Shown here: positions 55,151 to 64,000 of the stretch, piece after piece
Layout of the letters: each line of letters starts with the position of its first letter
Position numbering within the stretch: the stretch's first letter is position 1
Assembly: GCF_901709675.1 (NCBI RefSeq)
Contig: NC_051093.1
Span: 2,811,053-2,875,052 of the forward strand
Reading direction: 5' to 3'
Length of the DNA stretch: 64,000 bases
DNA from: Syngnathus acus
Taxonomy: Eukaryota > Chordata > Actinopteri > Syngnathiformes > Syngnathidae
Position numbers and translations under genes: made by a program
Notes under the pieces: model-generated
Database searches by the model: none
What the model was told of the DNA's origin: nothing
What the model saw: only the letters and a program-made list of their open reading frames with translations

Positions 55151-56713
55151 GCAGCCCCTCCCCCCAGCACCCCACTGCCCCTTTAAGGACTATGTCGTCA
55201 TCACCCCCCCCTCGACTCACACACAGTATCAAGCCCCTTCCATGCCGCCTGTGTCAGTAAGTGTTCATACACAACGCCGCAAAGTATATTTGAAGACTCT
55301 TTATACGTTTGCTGTCAGGGTTGCAAAAAACCTCCGGGAAACCTTTGCTCATTTTCTGCAAAAGGTCCGGCATATTTCTGGACATGATTCAGAATTTTTT
55401 AGAAAATGTGTTGAATAGTTTCTGAAAACGTTGAGTCCAGTTATTGAAACACTGTTTCTGGAAAACGTCTATGAAAATTGTTGATAGATTTGGAGATTTT
55501 TTCCCTGAGGAATTACTAAATATTCCTTTAAACTTCTGGTAAATCACCCATCTATTTCTAGAAATTGGCTTATTAATTTCTGGAGAATTAAAATGGGAAA
55601 TTTTCCAAATTCACAGGAAATAAATGGGAGTGGCGCTAAATTATAATTGTTATAATATTTCAGCAAAACTCCTGGGAATAGGCTGATAATTTTCTGGAAG
55701 ACTCATGGAGATTTGCTGGTACCTTTCCATGAAAAATTAAGATGCTGATGAATTTCTGGAAGACATGGAGATTTTCTGGTACCTTTCCATGAAAAAGTAA
55801 TATGCAAAAGCATTGGCATCGCACCCATTTTTTTTAATGATTAGTTTAAGCAGCAGTGTGGCTGAAACTCACTCCTAACGTTTCTCTTTGATAAGCAACG
55901 CAAAACTACATGCTCGTGTTTAATTGGCATTAGAGGTTGTAGTAGGCATTAGGCAGAAATGCATACTGAAAACCAGAAATGCTACCATAGTTGACAAGCT
56001 CATGAACTCTTTGTGACTTTTCAACTCGTATCAAACAAAATAGGATGGAAGGGGCTTGATTGTTTTTGATGCACCTCCCCCCGCAGCGTAAAAGCCATCA
56101 CGATGAGGATGTGTCCCCACTGACGACTTTTTTTTACCTTCTACTTCTACTTTGGATGTTTTTACCGCCAGCTGGTCTCCATTTTGATTGGCCAACAGCG
56201 CTTCTCTTCATTGCGCTGTGCACTTAAAAAAGAAAAGAAAAAAAAAAAAAGCGTCGTTTGCAATCTTTCTCCATTTTTCACCGCCCTCATTTCAATTGGC
56301 GCTTGGTGTTTATTCCAGCATGATTTCACCCACCCCCCATCCTTTGATTATAATTTTTTTTTGTCAATGTTAATTTTTCCCGCTTGTGTTGAACGTAGCA
56401 TGACCCCTGACCCTCGATCCCTCGTGGTAGAGCCCCTCTTAGCCCTCTCCCCTTAGTGTCTGCGTAGCCGGCGCCGCCGCCCGTCTGGCCAACAAGATGG
56501 TGGCACGAATGTAAAAGGATATTTTTTCAGGGGGTTGGCGGACGCGTTTGTGGCAGACCAAACCAATCGCTTACAGAGATGATATATTGGTTACAAGAGA
56601 TGTTTATATATAAAACCTATAAATCTATACGTTGTTGTTTTGTACAGTATTTTTCCTATTACATTTACTGAATATGTATTTTAAAGGCACAACAGATCCA
56701 GAATATTATTAAA
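55151..56713 (+). other. hlf: hlf 3' UTR, signal ATTAAA at 56708
   Basis: Sequence from the stop to a variant hexamer ATTAAA at 56708-56713, which sits in AT-rich DNA with GT-rich sequence after it. A long 3' UTR is usual for HLF. It includes a TTTCTGGAA-type repeat field (55320-55830) and an A-run at about 56233. The 3' end is inferred. Confidence 0.5.
55320..55830 (+). repeat. Diverged TTTCTGGAA-type repeat field, second copy
   Basis: Many irregular units around TTTCTGGAAAA, ATTTCTGGA and ATTTTCTGG. Two longer near-identical units near the end (ATGGAGATTT, CTGGTACCTTTCCATGAAAAA at about 55707 and 55767) are about 60 bp apart. The closing CATTGGCATCGCAC echoes the field in foxk2's last intron. 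Confidence 0.65.
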
Positions 56714-56816
56714 GATTACAACAATACAAAATACATGCTCTATGGATTGTTTTTCTATGGTGCCCTCTGGTGACTTTTCAACGGTGTTGCAACAGGAGCA
56801 CAGTAGGCCAAAGAGT

Positions 56817-56987
56817 ACGGAAGAGGATTAGGGCCAGTGAAGAAAAAAAAACGAGGGGTGACAGGATTCTGACTTTTTTTCTCAGAATTCTGACTTTATT
56901 CTCAGAATTCTCAGAATTCTGAGAATAAAGTCAGAATCCTGTCACCCCTCGTTTTTTTTTCTTCACTGGCCCTAATCCTCTTCCGTG
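56817..56987. mobile_element. Foldback element with perfect 60-bp inverted arms
   Basis: The left arm 56817-56876 and right arm 56927-56986 are exact reverse complements, beginning ACGGAAGAGG and containing GGGCCAGTGAAG and CGAGGGGTGACAGG. The 50-bp centre carries several CTCAGAATTCT units that can also pair. AAAGAGT flanks both sides (56810-56816 and 56988-56994), a likely 7-bp target duplication. There is no coding capacity. It lies about 100 bp past the hlf poly(A) signal. Confidence 0.85.
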
Positions 56988-57525
56988 AAAGAGTGCATGG
57001 AAAACAAGACCGAGGTTGTATTCCTGAAGTTCCACTAAAGCAAGAAAGTCATTTTGCAAGAATCAAGTGAAAGGTAAACCTGAAAAACTTGAAATTGTAT
57101 AAAATGAAAATAAGAAACATTTAGTTGAGTTTTTTTGTCACAATATTTATGGTGACAAACAGCTGCTGTGATGTCATCAAAGGCACTGGGGCATCAGGTA
57201 CGTTACCATGGAGACAGACTGCGCAGCGTTTCCACAGCAACAGCTGGGAGGATTTATTTTTCTGGCCGACAACTAATAAGCTAAGCTTTTAGATGCAAAA
57301 ATATTCAGTTTGAATTCTGTTGAGTTCACGCTGCACAACTCGTTCTGGGAGGTTTGGTTGTCGCGTGAAATTTGCTATTCTTGTCACAAGGGAATTTTGA
57401 ACAAAATTTTCTCACGTCCAGAAAACCCACTGACACAGTTGGCAAACATTTGCGACCTTGAAATAAAAAAGACATTTCAAAAGAGGACACTTGACTAGCA
57501 CTCTGGTCCGCTTGTTGATATGCTT

Positions 57526-57531
57526 TTTATT
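57526..57531 (-). other. mmd: Possible mmd polyadenylation signal AATAAA
   Basis: Minus-strand AATAAA about 1.1 kb past the mmd stop. It would give an mmd 3' UTR of typical length, ending about 0.8 kb from the hlf signal on the opposite strand. Confidence 0.4.
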
Positions 57532-57729
57532 GACAGGAGAAAGAGAATAGCACCACAAAGAGAAGACGGCAACGGGAAGGCCAGGAACGTACAAAACACA
57601 ATCAGGAAGTGACGCCACGTGAAATAAATGACCACTCATCATGTAATACTTGTGGAAAGCAATAAGAGCATTTCTTACAGATGCCACTCGGGTGCTCGGT
57701 TGTACACTTTTTGCATTCATTCAATTCAG

Positions 57730-57965
57730 TACATTAGTTGAATGATTGTGAAACTAGTGGCATTTTTTTCTCCAATATAGAACATAAGTATGAGCACAGA
57801 AGTTCAACAAGTGACTAGTGAGGCAAAAATGCAGGACATCTGCAAAGTACTAGTGAAGCACTAGTTGCAAGTCATGATAAGTACTAGCAGCACAAAGTTG
57901 TCAAGTAGTTCAGGTTTGCCCCCCTGGTAACATGTCCTGCTAGTACGCTTGAGTTGTTTTACTAG
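57730..57965. repeat. ACTAGT-rich repeat patch
   Basis: ACTAGT or its variants appear many times within about 235 bp, with GCAGGACA and GTACTAG spacers. Similar patches are at 15150-15215 and 30415-30545. It lies in the probable mmd 3' UTR. Confidence 0.55.
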
Positions 57966-58644
57966 TGTGCTGAATTGTCTTCTGAATATGGCCAATGGTG
58001 AGTGCATTGGTAGGATCTGGGCAAAATGCTCAAAATGAGGAATGGAAGAAAATAACTGCAGAAAAACGCCAGCAGGGAGCGCCAAATTTTCAAAATAGAA
58101 GAAACATTTTCATTTTTAGGCTTTGTTTTGTTTCCATCTGGCAACATGCTAACAAAACAAAATGCCAACAATGTAGTTTTTCCAGTGTCACCGAGCCCTG
58201 GAATTGACAAGTGGAAAGCAAAAACATGACTCACAAATGTTTTTTTACTACCCGATATTATGGTCCATCAGTACTGTGATTGGTCACCATTTGGAAATAT
58301 CCAGACCAAAAAAATGGTTGCAAAATCTTTGTAACCCAAAATGATAACTAAACCAAACTCACACATAAGGATTAAGTTTTTCTCGGCGAGTGATTGGTCA
58401 TCAGGCTGCACAATGACCGCTTTGAAATATTCTGACAAACAGACAGTAAATCTCTTTTCTGCACATTGCTTGGTTAGCATAACTTGCTAACAGACATACT
58501 AACTGAGCAATGGGAGTTGTCTTTCCCTCAGCGCAGCCGTGCCGCGGAATGACTGAGTATTGAGAAAAGTGGGCGTCAAAGCGCCATTTAGGGCATGTAA
58601 ACAATTTGTTTGTTGGGAGGCAGTTGCGCGGTGGGGCGGTTCGC

Positions 58645-60714
58645 TCAGGAGGCGTGCACATATCTGTCGGGCCCAGGTCGGTAAAGATACCTCCAGATGG
58701 CGTAGTAGTGCACGGCGGCCGCCAGCGCCACCATCACGTGCCAGATGGCGTGCGCAAAGGGAATGACGCCGTCGCTCTTGAAGAAGAGCACGCCCACGCA
58801 GTAGAGTAGGCCGCCGCACGCCAGCTCCTCCAGACCCTCCGTTGTGTTCTGACACAAAAACGAGCGGCATCGTCATCATCGTGTGCTGACAGCTGCCACA
58901 AGGGGGCAGCGGCACTTCACAAAGACGGAACAAACTTTAAAACCAAACTGTACCTTCAATTCCCCCAAAATTACCTAAAACAATTAAAGCCCAGGCTTAA
59001 ATCAATTCTTAGCAACCCTAACCCTGTCCTATGTCTTGATGCCTTAATTTGAATCCCAAAACCAGGCGTAAAACCATTACCCTGACTTGAAACACTCATT
59101 TGGAAATACTAAAGTTGAAGCATAATTTGCAACCCTACCCTGCCAAAGCCCAAATCCAGAGCTTGTTTTGAAACCCTATTCTGACTCGCTTGCAGGTATG
59201 ATGCAAATGCTTGACGGAGGCTGAGGCCATACTGACCATGGAGGCGACGACGGCGGCCGGGAGGAAGCCCATGGTCAGGTAGGACACCAGCTCCAGCAGC
59301 TTGTACCTGTCGGAAAACCACAGTTAGGTGGTAAGGCATAAACGCTCACCTGGTGGCGTTTAGACACGGAGCGTCTCGTCCTCTGACTTTTCGTGGTAGT
59401 TGAAGACATAGAAGGTCCCCCCGGCTGCCATCAGCCACACCAGCCAGCGCATGTGGCACGCCACGGGGCCCAGCTCGCGGAGGTTCAACCTGAGAGAGGC
59501 GGGGCAACATCAGCAATTGGCGGGGGCGGCGACTAGTGCTTGCACAATTGCACTCACCAGGGCGCGTAAGAGGCAGCGATGAAGACGTAGATGACCACCC
59601 GGTCGCACATGTGGAAACAGTGCTCCACCTCCCTGAAAAACACCCCAAAATTCAAAGCCCAATCCCTGCTTCTAATCCTAACCGAGCCTAAAAACCCTAC
59701 TTGACTTTTATAAACCATGACAGCCTTTGTGTTCCCACCTCACCTCATGTGACTCCTTTTCCACGTGACCACATGGAATACGGTGGAGACGAGGAATAGG
59801 GCGCTTAGGCCCAGGCCATAGACCCACGCCGTCAAGCGCTGCCAGTCGTCGGCCGACAGCCGGTGCAGCAGCGCCGTGCCAGCCAGCGCCGGCGCAATCA
59901 GGAACTACACACGCACGCCACACATAACACACGTGAGCTGCTCAAATACTACATTGTGAAGTAGAAAAAAAAAACCCCCGCAAAACGTCGACTCACTGCG
60001 TGCGTGTAGCAGTTAGCGGCATGCTCGTAGCAGGTGGGCTGATAGCGACAGTTAGCCGAAGGTCGTCTGTTCATGAATCTGAACATCAAAAAACATTCAC
60101 GCACAAATCAAAAGTCAGCAGTGATGTGTTGTATGCAGCAAAAACAAAAAAAGCAAATGCCATTCACACTTTTCAAGCAATCAAATCTATGCGTATCAGG
60201 AATCTACAAAAAGTGTGAATAAAAGCAGTAAAACTAGTCAGCAGCTTTGTGTGATACAAAACAACTATACATACCAATGAATCATATAAAGCGTGTGCAT
60301 GAGTGTGGACTTTCAACAAGCTTTTTACACGTGTTTTGGACTATGTAACCCATGCAAAAACAATATTTGACTTAGCATTTAACTTGTAACCAAAATACCT
60401 GACTTTATGGCCTTTTGGCCATTGTTTCTTTAGACATTTTTGTGGGCCTACTGGTGACAAGTCATGGCAACCAAATCTTATGTTGCTGTCAGTCAATTGA
60501 GCTTTGGGTCTTGAACTTTCAAAGAATTCAAAGGCCCAGATGACCCCCAAGTTTCTGCTTCAAAGAAGAATGGTACGTCATGCGTTGCCCTGACGTATTC
60601 ATTCAATCGTGTAATGACGTAACACATTATTTTACGTTGCCTTGATTTTGAATGGGAAAAAAATTACCTTTATTTATTGCTCACTCACCTATATAAGCTG
60701 TTCGCCTTTTTCAT
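58645..60714 (-). CDS. mmd: MMD, seven-TM PAQR-family protein
   Basis: MMD (monocyte to macrophage differentiation-associated, PAQR11) is a seven-helix PAQR-family protein of late endosomes/Golgi, linked to macrophage activation. Exons on the minus strand are 60714-60689, 60078-59997, 59904-59744, 59632-59558, 59489-59388, 59306-59237 and 58848-58645. All are GT-AG and in frame, giving 239 aa against 238 in human. Landmarks in order are [131 protein letters not shown] and IPFAHAIWH then [10 protein letters not shown]. Exon 1 codes only MKKANSLY plus a split Arg codon. ELACGG and the hlf neighbour favour MMD over MMD2. Introns are 68-610 bp. Confidence 0.96.
58894..58911 (+). promoter_or_regulatory. 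CTCF-like motif in mmd last intron
   Basis: GCCACAAGGGGGCAGCGG is a strong match to the CTCF core CCACNAGGGGGCAG. It lies 45 bp upstream (on the gene strand) of the last mmd exon. Confidence 0.45.
60574..60623. promoter_or_regulatory. mmd: Cluster of CRE / PAR-bZIP-like sites
   Basis: TACGTCAT (60574), TGACGTAT (60591) and ATGACGTAAC (60614) lie within 50 bp in mmd intron 1, close to exon 1. The last is one base from a PAR-bZIP consensus and is a good CRE-like octamer. Confidence 0.4.
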
Positions 60715-61024
60715 GTCAGCGTCTAGTTGTCCTTTGCAGCACCAAAAATAGATAAGTTAAGTAAAAAAAAGCGGTATGAAACAATGATGAAGCTGTCCTG
60801 TTTACAACACTTTATTAGCATTAGCTCGCCGGCTACACGCGGCACAGCCAACAACTCACGCAACAGCTCAAAGGCCCGATTTTAGTCTTTTCCTCCATAA
60901 CATCCTGCATCAAGTTTTCAATGGCTGCTGAGCCTCTGAGGTAGTAAATGCATGGGAAGTGACCAGCTCGGAGGATAAAAAAGAAGCCGGTGAGGAAGCA
61001 AAAGAGGCCAACCGGGCTGCTCGA

Positions 61025-61110
61025 ATGGACCACGCCCGCCCGCTTTCTGGCACACTGCGCATGCGCAAGGCCACCAGTCCTGTGATTGACAGTCGGTTGA
61101 GCCAATTAAC
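61025..61110 (-). promoter_or_regulatory. mmd: Likely mmd core promoter (NRF1, GC box, CCAAT)
   Basis: A perfect palindromic NRF1 site TGCGCATGCGCA is at 61056-61067, a GC box CCACGCCCGCCCGC at about 61030 and CCAAT at 61102-61106. They lie 310-390 bp upstream of the mmd ATG. No TATA box was seen, which suits a housekeeping-type promoter. Confidence 0.6.
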
Positions 61111-63228
61111 AGCGAGAAAATAGACTTTTATATCAGATGGGTCAAAAAAGGTAGGCGTGGATAGATGGATAAAAAAAAAATTTAAATTGGCTTTCCATTC
61201 ATACATAAACTAAAATTCTAAAACCAAAAATTAAAATGTTTAACAGCTTTGTATGTACACTATGTACTTTCCTGTTGATGTGCAGTGTTATACTGATTGA
61301 TTAATGTCTGATGTTAACAAATTAGAAATATTTTCTTGATTTCCGTTATTATGAATGATAGTGGCTACTTGCAAGAAACATTGTTCTCCAGATGGCATCG
61401 TAATGGTTATTACATAAGCACGCTTGATGAGTGAAATCAGAGCGTTTATGTAAGCCCAATCCTCTGCTTTTGGCCAATGTAAAACTTTCACTTGCCAAAT
61501 CATCCTTCTCAACTGACAAATACATAAAGCCCAAAATAATACATATGAAGCGATATTGGGCATACGGAACACATTTCAAGTCACGCTACAACATTTTGTG
61601 GTTAACTCCATGTGTTACCACTGTATTGCAATTCATTGTTGTGCCACATGCAGTGCAAGTAACAGCAAGCCACCTAAATTTGAAGTCATGCCTGTGAGGA
61701 TTGTTGTATGCACTGTTTGTATGTGTTGCTGCACCATATGTGTTCAACTAACAGTTGATTGAAGGTTTAGGGTTACTATCACATTGATCCTTACTACTGT
61801 TAGCCTGTCAAAAAAGCATTTGTCATTGCCTGATAGCATTAAGCTATTGATTGGACCTTTGTTAGTATAAAATAGACGCGCAATGTTTAATTTCCGTTTT
61901 TTGATTGAATGGAAAATCAATTGATTACAGCAGCAAGACAAGTGTATCTACCTGCGCTTGTTTTTTGGAGTGCTCCCAACTTTTAAAAGTACTCTCTGAA
62001 TTACGTAAGAGCCCCGACCAGTCTTAACCAAATGTTAGAGCCTAATCTGTGAATGGTAGCCAATCAGGGAAAAAAAAAAACACTGCTCAGGACAACAATG
62101 GCGTTGTCAATAATGCTTATGTAAAAACTAGAGTGATTTCTGACACCTTCGACACCCACTCCACTACACAGACAAAATATCAAAAACAATCACAGCGATG
62201 TTGTGTTGTAACTGTCAAAGACCGGGGTGGAAAGATTAATAGCTACCATTAATAGTACGTTCTGCTCAGATGCCTTAAAAGCACAGAAGAAACATTAAAA
62301 GTTTATGACCCTTTCGGTGATGTATGTCACAACTACCATCCAATTTCACAAATACCGTGCATTTGAAGCCAAAAGTAGTGGACTAAAAACTCAAAACAAA
62401 TAAACATAGAGAATAAAGTTTAGGGTTACTGATGCACGTATGAGCCTTGAGACATTACCAAGATGTGCTCTTCCAAAGCCAGAACCCTCAAGTATCAAAG
62501 GACTGGACTACAATCTGTAAGCCTCAGAAATCAAAGTATTACATTGGCAATTGATTACTGGAAGCTGTAAAGATGGGTGGATGAAGTTCCTCCTTGTATC
62601 AGTGGTTAAAGGACTGATAGACGTTTATGACCCTGAGTGATTTAAGACACACACATTCACTCACACACTTCTGAAGGCAAAACAGATTGATGTATGACCA
62701 CTCGATATCAAAGTAGTGACTGGAAATGGGCTCTCCTAGAGCAGAATAGCAACCGATGAAACCTTGCGTGATTTATGACGTCACTTAAGTCCAAAACAGA
62801 TTTCACGCTTTCCGATTGTTAAGATTTCAAAGAGTTTCTTGCCCTTTGCTGGGGCTCAAAGACCTAAGCAGCGCAGAGCTGCGCTCACGGAATGAGGTTA
62901 CGCCCTTCGCGATTAAAGCAAATCTATCTTCAGCGGCTTCTATTGCCTACCTGGGAAACATTTCTCCGAATGTCTTTGCTGGCCGTAATCCTGAGGCTGA
63001 AAGAGTGCGTCAAAACAAGCATATGTCTTATCAGATGTGACATCTGACATTGGGGAACAGACTGACGGCTTTGGCTCGAGGATCCTTGATCGGGATTTCA
63101 CGTGCACGTACGCTTAGCAAGGCCGACAAATGTCGTGACCTCGGCGAGTTCCGACATAAAGCAAAAAAAATGGAAAGTGAGGAGAGGAAGGTTCCGGGAA
63201 GGAGTCTGGCTGGGAGCACCGTGGCGGC
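61111..63228. other. Intergenic between mmd and smim36
   Basis: About 2.1 kb, AT-rich, with no gene seen. The minus-strand 3' UTR of smim36 probably occupies the right-hand part. A CA/CT-rich bit lies at 62648-62668. Nothing else was recognised. Confidence 0.6.
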
Positions 63229-63564
<336 letters not shown>

Positions 63565-63773
63565 TCAACCGCGCGAGATGGCGACGGCGGCCGCAGTGCC
63601 GCCGCAGCCGTCGGCTCGTCTTGCCGCCTCCATCTTCTGCCCAGTTTATTTTAGTGATGCAAAGACTTTGACGGACGCCACTCCTCCCGAGCCCCGATCG
63701 TTAGCTCGCTTTAACAAGTTAAACCGCAACTCCGTGACAGAGTCTCGCTTATATCATCCCCTGGCCTGCATAC

Positions 63774-63840
63774 GGTGTGTGTGTATGTGTGCGTGTGTGT
63801 GTGTGCATGTGCGTGCGTGTGTGAGAGTGTGTGTCTGTGG
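63774..63840 (+). repeat. (GT)n microsatellite
   Basis: Imperfect GT/GC dinucleotide tract upstream of smim36, about 240 bp from its ATG, possibly in promoter or leader DNA. Confidence 0.85.
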
Positions 63841-64000
63841 TGTAATCTTAATCTCGATTGTGAGCAGGGATTGCCGGCCCCTGCCATCTGGCGAAATTAC
63901 GGGTCAGGGAGCTGTAAAGGAGCTCAGGTTAGCATGCTAGCAAGTCAGAATAGCTAGTTGAGCGTTTCGTCCATTTCCTTCATATCCATCTTAAGATCCA
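63841..64000. other. Right edge, upstream of smim36
   Basis: Short non-coding stretch. No feature was recognised before the window ends. Confidence 0.5.

Noticed and set aside
58645-60714. Assignment as mmd2 instead of mmd
   Set aside because: The ELACGG motif, the total length and the hlf/smim36 neighbours fit MMD better.

Overview
This is nuclear DNA from a teleost fish, probably a percomorph. The evidence is vertebrate genes split by GT-AG introns (many only 68-110 bp), CpG-containing promoters, abundant CA/GA microsatellites, a tRNA-headed SINE of a type widespread in fish, and hAT-like and foldback elements. Nothing bacterial or viral is present. The species cannot be fixed from sequence alone.

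Layout. Positions 93-897 (+) hold the last four coding exons of elac2, the tRNA 3'-processing endonuclease RNase Z. Then comes about 14.5 kb of non-coding DNA. shisa6 (+, 15472-29488, seven coding exons, 557 aa) encodes an AMPA-receptor auxiliary membrane protein. pirt (+, CDS 32621-33025, with a probable non-coding first exon ending at 31890) encodes a TRPV1/phosphoinositide-interacting protein. Two tandem TMEM238-family genes follow (+, 33846-34517 and 35601-35840). foxk2 (+, 38885-43694, ten coding exons) is an FHA/forkhead transcription factor. After about 6 kb of intergenic DNA comes hlf (+, 49990-55150, four exons, 296 aa), a PAR-bZIP factor. mmd (-, 60714-58645, seven exons, 239 aa, PAQR family) converges on hlf. 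smim36 (-, 63531-63229, 100 aa) is last.

Gene order. The first block (elac2, shisa6, pirt, tmem238l) matches genes on human 17p. hlf, mmd and smim36 match human 17q22, and foxk2 matches 17q25. The window therefore joins pieces of one ancestral linkage group. The genes do not form a pathway. Several are neuronal or membrane proteins (shisa6, pirt, tmem238 family, smim36), two are transcription factors, and elac2 is a housekeeping enzyme.

I found no new coding system. The most interesting non-genic structures are: a 171-bp foldback element with two perfect 60-bp arms downstream of hlf; a CTG codon in hlf at the position of the mammalian first Met; a tyrosine/asparagine-rich tail on the first TMEM238-family protein; a 22-bp-period array of ACTTCCTG motifs in shisa6 intron 4; TTTCTGGAA-type repeat fields in foxk2's last intron and the hlf 3' UTR; and an ACTAGT-rich repeat at three loci.
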